Shown here: positions 1 to 5,209 of the stretch, piece by piece
Layout of the letters: every line of letters begins with the position of its first letter
Position numbering within the stretch: the stretch's first letter is position 1
Assembly: GCA_937872275.1 (NCBI GenBank)
Contig: CALMSE010000003.1
Span: forward strand, 1 to 5,209
DNA length: 5,209 bases
Source of the DNA: an uncultured Leucobacter sp.
Lineage (GTDB): Bacteria > Actinomycetota > Actinomycetes > Actinomycetales > Microbacteriaceae
Direction of reading: 5' to 3'
Notes under the pieces: generated by a model
The model's input: only the letters and a program-made list of their open reading frames with translations
Database searches by the model: none
What the model was told of the DNA's origin: nothing
Made by a program: the position numbers and the translations under genes

Positions 1-1
1 C

Positions 2-394
2 GGTGCCGGCCTCGGCGACGCCGAGCGCTACGCGCAGGGCATGGCGGTGCGCCGCGAGGTGCTGGGCGACGCGCACGTCGACCGGGCGATCGCGGGCGCG
101 AGCGAGTTCACCGCCGACTTCCAGGACTTCATCACCCGCGGCGCCTGGGGCGACATCTGGTCTCGCCCCGGCCTCGACCGGCGCTCGCGCTCCGTCGCGG
201 TGCTCACCGCGATGATCGCGCTCGGTCATCACGAGGAGTTCGTCATGCACGTCGCGGCCGCGCGCCGCAACGGGCTGACGGTCGACGAGATCAAGGAGGT
301 GATCCTGCAGGCGGCCGTCTACTGCGGGGTGCCCGCCGCGAACACCGCCTTCAAGCTGGCCGCGAAGGCGCTCGAAGAGCTCGGCGAGCTCTGA
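2..394 (+). CDS. pcaC: 4-carboxymuconolactone decarboxylase, 3' part (5' end outside window)
   Basis: Catalyses decarboxylation of 4-carboxymuconolactone to beta-ketoadipate enol-lactone in the cytosolic protocatechuate branch of the beta-ketoadipate pathway. The open frame enters from the left edge; 130 residues are visible and end at TGA 392-394. Counting from the first whole codon, family hallmarks are the RYxxGMAVRREVLGDAHVDR start (residues 9-28), the WGDIWSRPGLDRRSRS block (49-64), a conserved His in FVMHVAAA (83), and the C-terminal EIKEVILQAAVYCGVPAAN block (96-114). This covers essentially a full stand-alone PcaC (about 125-135 aa). The frame stays open upstream of the Met at base 41, with residues GLGDAERYAQG before it, so translation starts earlier. 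The true start may be just outside, or the piece may be the C-terminal half of a PcaD-PcaC fusion (PcaL), known in actinobacteria. A 7-bp inverted repeat overlaps the stop codon but has no T-tract. Family assignment is strong; single-domain versus fusion is unresolved. Confidence 0.9.
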   Translation, partial: GAGLGDAERYAQGMAVRREVLGDAHVDRAIAGASEFTADFQDFITRGAWGDIWSRPGLDRRSRSVAVLTAMIALGHHEEFVMHVAAARRNGLTVDEIKEVILQAAVYCGVPAANTAFKLAAKALEELGEL

Positions 395-420
395 GGGCTC
401 TGCGCCCCGGACTTTCGCAC

Positions 421-430
421 CCGAATTCGG
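421..430. promoter_or_regulatory. 10-bp perfect palindrome, possible operator
   Basis: CCGAATTCGG reads identically on both strands. It sits in the 129-nt gap between the decarboxylase and the alcohol dehydrogenase gene, directly before a TACGCT hexamer (432-437) that could be a weak -10 element. A position just upstream of a possible promoter would suit an operator. The motif is short enough to occur by chance and no second copy is seen in the window. No convincing -35 box was found. The remainder of the gap shows no gene. Confidence 0.25.
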
Positions 431-523
431 TTACGCTTTCTCTGACGGGGAGCGGCGCTTCGGGCTGCGGGAGGCCGTCGCCACGGACCGCCGGGAGCGG
501 TCGCGCACCGAAGGAGATGCTGT

Positions 524-1642
524 ATGAAGATCGACGCCTACGTCGTGGAGGGCAAGAACCGGCCGTTCGTCCGCGAGGAGCTCGAGCTCGATCCTCCGGG
601 GCCGGGCGAGGTGCTCGTGCGCGTGGTCGCGACGGGCGTCTGCCACACCGATCTCAACACCCAGGCCGGCGACATGCCCTTCGCGCTGCCGGGCGTGATG
701 GGGCACGAGGGATCCGGTGTGGTGGAGGCGCTCGGCGAGGGCGTCACCGACTTCGCGGTCGGCGATCACGTCGTGATGGGCTGGCCCTTCTGCGGCGAGT
801 GCCGCAACTGCGTGCGGGGCGAGCACCGCTACTGCGAGCGGATCGGCGAGGCGCTGTGCGGCGGGCATCGGCTCACGGGCCCGCTCGCGGGCACCTCGGC
901 CTACCATCGGACCGACGGCGGCGCGATCTCGGGGCACTTCTTCGGGCAGTCATCGTTCGCGACGTACTCGATCGCCGCCGCCTCCGCGCTCGTGAAGGTG
1001 GATCCGGATCTGCCGCTCGAGCTGCTCGGCCCGCTGGCCTGCGGGATCACGACCGGTGCGGGGGCGGTGTTCAACACGGCGCAGCCCGAGCCGGGCGAGT
1101 CGCTCGTCGTGTTCGGCGCGGGAGCGGTGGGTCTCGCCGCGGTCATGGCCGCGGCGAACACCGCGGCGGCAACGATCATCGCCGTGGACCTGCACGATTC
1201 CCGGCTTGAGCTCGCGACGGAGTTCGGCGCGACGCACGTCATCAACTCGGGGCGGGAGGACGCGATCGCCCGCATCCTCGAGATCTGCGGCGGGCCCGCC
1301 GACTACGTGATCGACTGCACGGGTTCGGTGAAGGTCATCGAGATGGCGGCCGAGGCGGTCGGGATGCTGGGTACGCTGATCCTGATCGGCGGCGCACCCG
1401 TCGACGCGCGGGTGTCGTTCGACCACCTGCGCACCCTGTGGGGGCAGCGCATCGTGGGCACGCTCGGCGGGGGCACCACCTCGAGGCAGCTGATCCCGGG
1501 CCTGCTCTCCCTCTACCGCCGCGGCCGCTTCCCCTTCGACCGGCTCGTCAAGCTGTACGGCTTCGACGAGCTCGACGCCGCCGTGGCCGACGCCCACTCC
1601 GGCGAGACCGTCAAGGCGGTGCTCGTGCTCGAGCAGCGGTAG
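524..1642 (+). CDS. Zinc-dependent aryl-alcohol-type dehydrogenase (MDR family)
   Basis: Oxidises an alcohol, most likely benzylic or allylic, to the aldehyde with NAD+; cytosolic. The protein is 372 aa, normal for zinc-dependent medium-chain dehydrogenases. Visible residues are the catalytic zinc ligands C40 (in GVCHTD), H61 and E62 (in GHEG) and C173 (in [10 protein letters not shown]), the structural zinc cysteines C90, C93, C96 and C104, and the Rossmann loop GAGAVG at 198-203. D222 at the end of the second Rossmann strand favours NAD+ over NADP+. Overall layout, including [11 protein letters not shown] (139-149), resembles XylB-type benzyl/aryl-alcohol dehydrogenases. The start is supported by AAGGAG at 511-516, 7 nt before ATG; an out-of-frame ATG at 517 is not used. 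The aldehyde dehydrogenase follows on the same strand, so the two probably act consecutively. Substrate could also be a terpene alcohol such as geraniol, since these subfamilies are close. Confidence 0.92.
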   Translation: MKIDAYVVEGKNRPFVREELELDPPGPGEVLVRVVATGVCHTDLNTQAGDMPFALPGVMGHEGSGVVEALGEGVTDFAVGDHVVMGWPFCGECRNCVRGEHRYCERIGEALCGGHRLTGPLAGTSAYHRTDGGAISGHFFGQSSFATYSIAAASALVKVDPDLPLELLGPLACGITTGAGAVFNTAQPEPGESLVVFGAGAVGLAAVMAAANTAAATIIAVDLHDSRLELATEFGATHVINSGREDAIARILEICGGPADYVIDCTGSVKVIEMAAEAVGMLGTLILIGGAPVDARVSFDHLRTLWGQRIVGTLGGGTTSRQLIPGLLSLYRRGRFPFDRLVKLYGFDELDAAVADAHSGETVKAVLVLEQR

Positions 1643-1655
1643 ACGGAGCCGCGGG

Positions 1656-1732
1656 ATCCGATCCCGATCCCGTCCCCGAGACCCGCTCTCGGACTCCGTT
1701 CCGAAGCTCCGTTCCCGGACTCCGCTCCGAAC
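1656..1732. repeat. Degenerate 13-bp tandem repeat between adh and aldh
   Basis: Three units starting at 1694, 1707 and 1720 begin with CTCCGTTCC, CTCCGTTCC and CTCCGCTCC, exactly 13 bp apart. Units one and three match at 11 of 13 positions. A 16-bp stretch, CGGACTCCGYTCCGAA, recurs at 1690-1705 and 1716-1731 with one mismatch. A weaker unit precedes at 1681-1693 (9 of 13 against the 1707 unit), and the GATCCCG copies around 1656-1672 look like decayed relatives. The left end can also fold: CGGGATC (1652-1658) pairs with GATCCCG (1666-1672) over a 7-nt loop, but no T-tract follows. A 13-bp period is not a codon multiple, which argues that the spacer is non-coding. Function unknown; it may simply be slipped-strand sequence. 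Confidence 0.55.
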
Positions 1733-1797
1733 CCCGCGGCCGGACGCCGCGATCCCGATTCCCACGCACCACACCGAGGCCCGAGGAGGCACCCGAC

Positions 1798-3273
1798 ATG
1801 ACAGAGAACGCAGACTTCGCCAGCCAGATCCCGCAGCAGATCTTCATCGGAGGCTGGCGGGAGGGCACCTCGGACCGGGTGCTCGAGGATCGGAACCCGT
1901 TCGACGACTCGCTGATCGCCTCGATCCGCCAGGCGTCGCAGGCGGATGTCGACGAGGCGTACGCGCTCGCCGAGGAGGCGCAGAAGGAGTGGGCCGCGAA
2001 GACCCCCGCCGAGCGCAGCGCGGTACTGTCGCGCGCGGCCGACTACTTCGAGGCCAACCGCGAGGAGATGGCGCGGATGCTGTCGGCCGAGTCGGGCTCG
2101 TCGGTGATCAAGGCCGGGAAGGAGCTGGGGCTCGCGATCGCGGCGACCCGCGAGGCGGCGACGTTCCCGACCCGCGTGCACGGCCTCATCATGCCGTCGA
2201 ACACGCCGGGCAAGGAGAACCGCGTCTACCGCGAACCGGTCGGGGTGGTGGGCGTGATCAGCCCGTGGAACTTCCCGCTGATCCTGTCGCAGCGCTCGGT
2301 CGCGCCGGCGCTCGCCCTCGGCAACGCGGTCGTGCTGAAGCCCGCGTCGGACACTCCGCTGTCGGGCGGTCTGCTGATCGCGAAGGTGTTCGAGGAGGCC
2401 GGTCTCCCCGCCGGCGTGCTCTCGGTCGTGCCCGGCGCGGGCTCGGAGATCGGGGATCACTTCGTCGAGCACCGCACGCCGTCGCTGATCTCCTTCACCG
2501 GCTCCACGCCGGTCGGGCAGCGGGTCGGCGCGCTCGCCGTCGGCGGCGCCTACATGAAGCGGGTCGCGCTCGAGCTGGGCGGCAACGCCCCGCTGGTGGT
2601 GCTCGCGGACGCGGATCTCGAGCTCGCGACGAGCGCGGCGGTGCTGGCGAAGTTCCTGCACCAGGGGCAGATCTGCATGTCGACGAACCGGATCATCGTG
2701 GAGGCGCCGATCTACGACGCGTTCGTGGAGCGGTTCGCGGAGAAGGTGGGCAAGGTCGGGTACGGCGAGACCACGAACCCGGCGAACCTGGTCGGCCCGA
2801 TCATCAACGACGACCAGCTCGCGAGCGTCACCGGGAAGGTCGAGCAGGCCCTCACCGAGGGCGCCCGCCAGGTCGTCGCGGGCCCGGTCGAGGGGCGCGT
2901 CGTCGCCCCGCAGGTGTTCGCGGACGTCACCCCCGAGATGGAGCTGTTCCGCGAGGAGATCTTCGGCCCGGTCGTGGGCATCATCAGGGCCGAGGACGAG
3001 GCCGATGCGCTGCGGCTCGCGAATGACACCGTGTTCGGCCTGTCGAGCTCGGTGTTCACGACCGATCTCGAGCGCGGCGTGCGCTTCGCGCGGGGCATCA
3101 AGGCGGGCATGACGCACATCAACGACATCACGGTGAACGACGAGGCGCACGTCATGTTCGGCGGCGAGAAAAACTCGGGCCTGGGCCGCTTCAACGGCGA
3201 ATGGGCGATCGAGGAGTTCACGACGGATCACTGGATCGGCGTGATGCACGAGAAGCTGCAGCTGCCCTTCTGA
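1798..3273 (+). CDS. Aldehyde dehydrogenase, vanillin/benzaldehyde dehydrogenase type
   Basis: Oxidises an aldehyde, most likely aromatic, to the carboxylate with NAD(P)+; cytosolic. The 491-aa product is full length for the ALDH superfamily. Visible elements are the SPWNFP motif with oxyanion-hole N158, cofactor-binding K181 in LKPAS, GSTPVG at 235-240, general base E259 in LELGGN, catalytic C293 in HQGQICMS, and E387 in EEIFGP, which contacts the nicotinamide ribose. [11 protein letters not shown] is the variant I associate with vanillin, benzaldehyde and salicylaldehyde dehydrogenases (YfmT/Vdh/XylC-like). The ATG at 1798 is chosen because GAGGAGG at 1783-1789 lies 8 nt upstream and the fold begins there. 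The frame is open further back into the dehydrogenase gene, but that extension is low-complexity repeat. The gene lies 155 nt behind the alcohol dehydrogenase and is closed by a strong terminator, so the two probably form one transcription unit acting in sequence. Confidence 0.93.
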   Translation: MTENADFASQIPQQIFIGGWREGTSDRVLEDRNPFDDSLIASIRQASQADVDEAYALAEEAQKEWAAKTPAERSAVLSRAADYFEANREEMARMLSAESGSSVIKAGKELGLAIAATREAATFPTRVHGLIMPSNTPGKENRVYREPVGVVGVISPWNFPLILSQRSVAPALALGNAVVLKPASDTPLSGGLLIAKVFEEAGLPAGVLSVVPGAGSEIGDHFVEHRTPSLISFTGSTPVGQRVGALAVGGAYMKRVALELGGNAPLVVLADADLELATSAAVLAKFLHQGQICMSTNRIIVEAPIYDAFVERFAEKVGKVGYGETTNPANLVGPIINDDQLASVTGKVEQALTEGARQVVAGPVEGRVVAPQVFADVTPEMELFREEIFGPVVGIIRAEDEADALRLANDTVFGLSSSVFTTDLERGVRFARGIKAGMTHINDITVNDEAHVMFGGEKNSGLGRFNGEWAIEEFTTDHWIGVMHEKLQLPF

Positions 3274-3293
3274 TCTGACGCGGAGCCCTGCGG

Positions 3294-3337
3294 GCGCCCG
3301 CGCTCGGCCTCGCGGTCGGGCGCGGGCGCTTCGCTTT
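3294..3337 (+). terminator. Rho-independent terminator after the aldehyde dehydrogenase gene
   Basis: Bases 3294-3309 pair with 3314-3329 to form a 16-bp stem with two G-U wobbles, including ten perfect outer pairs (GCGCCCGCGC against GCGCGGGCGC), closed by a TCGC tetraloop. TTCGCTTT follows at 3330-3337, a short T-rich tail of the sort common in high-GC actinobacteria. It starts 20 nt past the TGA and should end the adh-aldh transcript, separating it from the NTF2-like gene. Confidence 0.85.
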
Positions 3338-3479
3338 GCGGTGTGCTGCGAGTGAGCGAGGAGATACCGGCGTGGGCGGGCGACAGGTCGGAGAGGCGCC
3401 GGGTGCGTCCGCCCGCCCGTGCGCGCATGCCCGCGGCCCCGGCCGCCCCTCGGCCCGCTTCCCCCTCCGCGGGATCTGC

Positions 3480-3510
3480 GATATTTTCATAAATGACCAT
3501 GATTTATTCT
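3480..3510. promoter_or_regulatory. AT-rich promoter-like island with imperfect palindrome
   Basis: This 31-nt stretch has only 7 G or C bases (about 23%) in a window near 70% GC. It includes ATAAAT (3489-3494) and ATTTAT (3502-3507), a perfect 6-bp inverted pair across a 7-nt spacer, and TATTCT (3505-3510) that could act as a -10 hexamer. It ends 40 nt before the NTF2-like start codon, so it probably holds that gene's promoter and perhaps an operator. No clean -35 and -10 pair with standard spacing could be fixed. The preceding stretch, 3338-3479, is GC-rich and shows no gene. Confidence 0.5.
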
Positions 3511-3531
3511 CCGGTCGGGCGACGACCGGAG
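3509..3531 (+). promoter_or_regulatory. Perfect 9-bp stem-loop upstream of the NTF2-like gene
   Basis: CTCCGGTCG (3509-3517) pairs perfectly with CGACCGGAG (3523-3531) across a GGCGA loop. It directly abuts the AT-rich island on its left and the AGGAG at 3533-3537 on its right, so in the mRNA it would form a hairpin just before the ribosome binding region. It could be a leader structure affecting translation, or at DNA level a binding site for a dimeric repressor. No T-tract follows, so a terminator is unlikely. Confidence 0.5.
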
Positions 3532-3550
3532 CAGGAGCGCGAGGGCGGGC

Positions 3551-3949
3551 ATGAGCGACACGACCGAACAGGGCAGGACGAGCGAGACCGAGGTCCGCGA
3601 GGCGGAGCACGCGCGCATCGCCGCGCTTCTCGCCCGCGACTACGACGCACTCGAGCAGCTGCTCGACGATCGCGTCGCCTACATCCATTCCACTGCCCAC
3701 CGCGACACGAAGGCGAGCCTGCTCGAGACGCTGCGGGGCGACGCCTACCGCTACCTCGAGATGGAGACCGATCTGCAGCAGGTCGAGGTGATCGGCGACG
3801 CGGTGTGGGCCTTCGGCCGGATGCGCGCCGTGATCGAGATCGGCGACGGCCCGGCGGGGGAGCGGCACAGCACGATCACCCAGCTCTGGGCGCGCGACGG
3901 CGCGCGATGGAAGCTGCTCTCCTTCCAGGTCACGGCCCAGCCCGCCTGA
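3551..3949 (+). CDS. Small NTF2-like (SnoaL/DUF4440-type) protein
   Basis: A 132-aa cytosolic protein with the NTF2-like alpha-plus-beta cone fold. An N-terminal helical segment (residues 11-38, EVREAEHARIAALLARDYDAL) leads into the family signature VAYIHSTAHRDTKASLLE (42-59), then strands with GDAVWAFGRMR (82-92) and the ending TITQLWARDGARWKLLSFQ (108-126). This order matches the DUF4440/nuclear transport factor 2 family. Members include enzymes (ketosteroid isomerase, SnoaL cyclase, limonene epoxide hydrolase) and ligand-binding proteins, so no reaction can be assigned. There is no signal peptide or membrane segment. The ATG at 3551 has GAGGG at 3541-3545 close upstream and AGGAG at 3533-3537 further off. 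It is separated from the aldehyde dehydrogenase by a terminator and has its own AT-rich promoter region, so it appears to be a single-gene unit. A role with an aromatic intermediate is only suggested by neighbours. Confidence 0.85.
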   Translation: MSDTTEQGRTSETEVREAEHARIAALLARDYDALEQLLDDRVAYIHSTAHRDTKASLLETLRGDAYRYLEMETDLQQVEVIGDAVWAFGRMRAVIEIGDGPAGERHSTITQLWARDGARWKLLSFQVTAQPA

Positions 3950-3957
3950 GCACCGCG

Positions 3958-4041
3958 GTCGCAGAACTCGGAGATGTCACGGATCTCGGACCGAAACGGC
4001 CCGAAGGATCCGAGATCCGCGACATTTCCGAGATCCGTGAC
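3958..4041. repeat. 33-bp-arm inverted repeat with 18-bp internal period, between convergent genes
   Basis: Bases 3958-3990 pair with 4009-4041 (each pair of positions sums to 7999), giving a 33-bp stem with 28 Watson-Crick pairs, two G-U pairs (3961/4038, 3973/4026) and three mismatches at A3963, A3966 and A3979, closed by an 18-nt loop. Each arm is itself two 18-bp units: TCCGAGATCCGCGAC at 4009 and TCCGAGATCCGTGAC at 4027 differ by one base, and the 4027 copy is a perfect 15-bp inverse of 3976-3990. A fourth, weaker copy lies at 3958-3972 (12 of 15). A small ctccc/gggag hairpin follows at 4043-4058. It fills the gap between the NTF2-like stop and the LysR stop, where it could end transcription from both sides, although neither side has a T-tract. 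It could alternatively be a repetitive extragenic palindrome or an array of protein binding sites. Confidence 0.85.
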
Positions 4042-4067
4042 GCTCCCAGCCAGGGGAGGGCCCGGCC

Positions 4068-4991
4068 TCAGTCGGCGGGCGCCCACGCGATCGTCGCGGC
4101 GAAGTCGAGCAGCGCCCGCACCCGCGGCAGCTGCGCCGCCTGCTCCGAGGTGATCGCCTCGATGCCCACCGGCGGGACGGCCGGCTCGATCTCGACGGCG
4201 ACGAGCGGGTCGCCGTCGAGGCTCGCCATGTTGGCCGGGCGGTGCTGGATGAAGATGCCGTAGCCCAGTCCGCGGCCCACCAGCGTGCGGGCCGCCTCGT
4301 AGCTGCCGGTGCGGTGGCGGATCCGCGGCATGAGGCCGCGGGCGGAGAACAGCGAGAGCGTGTGGCTGTCGGCGGGCGGGGTGTCGAAGAGGATCAGGGG
4401 CTCCTCCTCCAGCTGCTCGAGCGAGACCCTCGGCGCCGCCGCGAGCGGATGCCCCTCGGCGAACAGGGCGTGGGCGCGCAGCTCCGCGAGTCGCCGGCGC
4501 GCGGGCACCTCGGCGACCAGCGTCTCGTAGACGAAGGCGAGGTCGATGCCGCCGGTGATCACCTCGCGGCACAGCAGATCCTGCGACGCCTCGACCACTC
4601 GCAGTTCGACCCGGGGGTGCGCCCGCTCGAAGACGTCGAGCAGCGGGGGCAGCACGGTCGGGGCGAGGGTCGGGTAGCAGCCGACGGCGATCGGCCCGAC
4701 CAGCTCGTCCGGGCTCGAGGCGAGCGAGAGCTGGAACTCGCGCGCCTGCGCGAGGAGCCGCCGCGCGTCCCCCGCCGCCTTGGCGCCGGCGCTCGTGAGC
4801 GACACCCCGTGCGCGCGGCGCCTGATGCAGAGCTGGGCCCCGAGCGCGGCCTCGAGATCCGCCACCGAATCGGCGATGGCCGAGGGCGAGACGAACAGCC
4901 GCGCGGCCGCCGCCGCGAACGAGCCGTGCTCGGCGACCGCGACGAAGTAGGCCATCTGCCGCAGGGTGACCTCGGGAACCGCTCCTGGCAT
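4068..4991 (-). CDS. LysR-type transcriptional regulator
   Basis: A 307-aa DNA-binding regulator of normal LysR length. The N-terminal winged helix-turn-helix spans about residues 9-67, with the family pattern LRQMAYFVAVAEHGSFAAAA (10-29), the recognition-helix segment VSPSAIADSVADLE (34-47) and LTSAGAKA (65-72). A linker helix follows to about residue 90, then the periplasmic-binding-protein-like effector domain, about 95-300, opening with GPIAVGCYPTLAPTVLPPLL and including GGIDLAFVYE (147-156) and GLGYGIFI (241-248). Such proteins bind as tetramers and respond to a small metabolite, often a pathway intermediate. The ATG fits a purine-rich AGGGTGG upstream on the minus strand; GTG codons at residues 5 and 8 are possible alternatives. 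It is transcribed away from the P450 gene with 120 nt between starts, the classic arrangement for a LysR regulator and its target. Its ligand is not evident. Confidence 0.93.
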   Translation of the reverse strand: MPGAVPEVTLRQMAYFVAVAEHGSFAAAAARLFVSPSAIADSVADLEAALGAQLCIRRRAHGVSLTSAGAKAAGDARRLLAQAREFQLSLASSPDELVGPIAVGCYPTLAPTVLPPLLDVFERAHPRVELRVVEASQDLLCREVITGGIDLAFVYETLVAEVPARRRLAELRAHALFAEGHPLAAAPRVSLEQLEEEPLILFDTPPADSHTLSLFSARGLMPRIRHRTGSYEAARTLVGRGLGYGIFIQHRPANMASLDGDPLVAVEIEPAVPPVGIEAITSEQAAQLPRVRALLDFAATIAWAPAD

Positions 4992-5111
4992 GCAGCCACC
5001 CTATCAGCGGAATTCTCAATGAATATCGGCGGTTATCCGTGCTTTTTCCGAAGAGATATCGCGGCGATACTGGCCTGAGACCGAAGACGCTCGCTCGTGG
5101 AGGAGTCACCG
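4992..5111. promoter_or_regulatory. Divergent lysR-P450 promoter region with LysR-box candidate
   Basis: The 120-nt gap between the two divergent starts is AT-richer than the genes, especially 5010-5060. ATTC-N5-GAAT at 5012-5024 is a perfect 4-bp inverted pair, and T5013 to A5025 meets the T-N11-A pattern of LysR sites. A second inverted pair, TATCG-N3-CGATA, lies at 5057-5069 and overlaps GATACT (5066-5071), a possible weak -10 for the P450 gene. A regulator bound at the first site could repress its own gene and activate the P450. GGAGGAG at 5099-5105 is the P450 ribosome binding site, 6 nt before ATG. Promoter hexamers are not convincing on either strand. Confidence 0.5.
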
Positions 5112-5209
5112 ATGAACGCAGTGCCCGCCCCCGTCGCCGACTGGGTGACGATCCCCGATCTCTACCGCGACCCCTTCCCGATCTACGAGCGCCTGCGCGC
5201 CGAGGGCGG
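5112..5209 (+). CDS. Cytochrome P450, N-terminal fragment (runs off the right edge)
   Basis: Only 32 codons are inside the window. The residues VTIPDLYRDPFPIYERLRAE (12-31) match the conserved N-terminal region of soluble bacterial cytochrome P450s, where a DPFPxYxRLRAEGP-like segment precedes the first beta strand. Heme-binding Cys, ExxR and I-helix motifs would all lie beyond the edge, so the family call rests on this short segment. The start is well supported by GGAGGAG at 5099-5105 with a 6-nt spacer. There is no membrane anchor, as expected for class I soluble bacterial P450s that use separate ferredoxin and reductase partners. The divergent LysR gene suggests inducible expression. Near dehydrogenases of aromatic type, hydroxylation or O-demethylation of an aromatic substrate is a reasonable but unproven role. 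Confidence 0.75.
   Translation, partial: MNAVPAPVADWVTIPDLYRDPFPIYERLRAEG

Noticed and set aside
376..392. 7-bp inverted repeat AGAGCTC/GAGCTCT at the end of pcaC as a terminator
   Set aside because: It lies within the last codons, has a 3-nt loop and no T-rich tail. It is likely a by-product of Glu-Leu codons.
1438..1797. In-frame upstream extension of the aldehyde dehydrogenase reading frame
   Set aside because: It would overlap the dehydrogenase gene by about 200 nt and encode Arg/Pro-rich low-complexity sequence from the 13-bp repeat. The ALDH domain and a good ribosome binding site both place the start at 1798.
1513..3249. 578-codon open frame on the minus strand
   Set aside because: It lies opposite the aldehyde dehydrogenase gene and has the Arg/His/Asp-rich composition of a high-GC antisense shadow, with no recognisable domain.
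3352..3385. Sequence whose minus-strand translation contains SPAHAGIS, a peptide often produced from CRISPR repeats
   Set aside because: Only one copy exists in the window, with no regularly spaced repeats or spacers, so there is no array.
3430..3473. GC-only inverted repeats (GCGGCC/GGCCGC and CCCGCGG/CCGCGGG)
   Set aside because: Short GC palindromes are expected by chance at this composition, and the loop of the second pair is long.
3228..3500. 90-aa minus-strand frame starting in the AT-rich island
   Set aside because: Divergent transcription from the island is possible, but the frame runs across the terminator and into the end of the aldehyde dehydrogenase gene, with low-complexity sequence and no domain.
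3751..5109. 452-codon minus-strand open frame overlapping the LysR gene
   Set aside because: It is a different frame of the same strand as the LysR gene, with Arg/Ala/Gly-rich sequence. The overlapping 307-aa frame has a full LysR domain structure.

Overview
The window is about 70% GC, with strong GC bias at third codon positions, GGAGG-type ribosome binding sites and gene families typical of soil and skin actinobacteria. It looks like chromosomal DNA of a high-GC actinobacterium, possibly Microbacteriaceae or another Micrococcales; that taxonomic guess rests on general style only. No mobile element, tRNA, rRNA or CRISPR array is visible.

Layout, left to right: (1) the 3' part of a 4-carboxymuconolactone decarboxylase (PcaC type) enters from the left edge and ends at 394. 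(2) A zinc-dependent aryl-alcohol-type dehydrogenase runs from 524 to 1642. (3) A spacer of 155 nt carries a degenerate 13-bp tandem repeat. (4) An NAD(P)-dependent aldehyde dehydrogenase of the vanillin/benzaldehyde type runs from 1798 to 3273 and is followed by a strong GC-rich terminator. (5) After an AT-rich promoter-like island and a perfect 9-bp stem-loop, a small NTF2-like/DUF4440 protein is encoded at 3551-3949. (6) A convergent gap holds a 33-bp-arm inverted repeat with an 18-bp internal period. (7) A LysR-type regulator lies on the minus strand at 4068-4991. (8) A cytochrome P450 gene starts divergently from it at 5112 and runs off the right edge.

The content fits an aromatic-compound catabolic island. 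A P450 could hydroxylate or O-dealkylate an aromatic substrate, the alcohol and aldehyde dehydrogenases would turn a benzylic alcohol into a benzoate, and the beta-ketoadipate pathway (PcaC step) would finish ring degradation. The LysR regulator is placed to control the P450 gene. This pathway is inferred from family membership and gene order. The substrate cannot be read from the sequence.

The genes themselves are ordinary family members. The least explained element is the structured inverted repeat between the NTF2-like gene and the LysR gene. I found no convincing new defence, mobile or RNA system.
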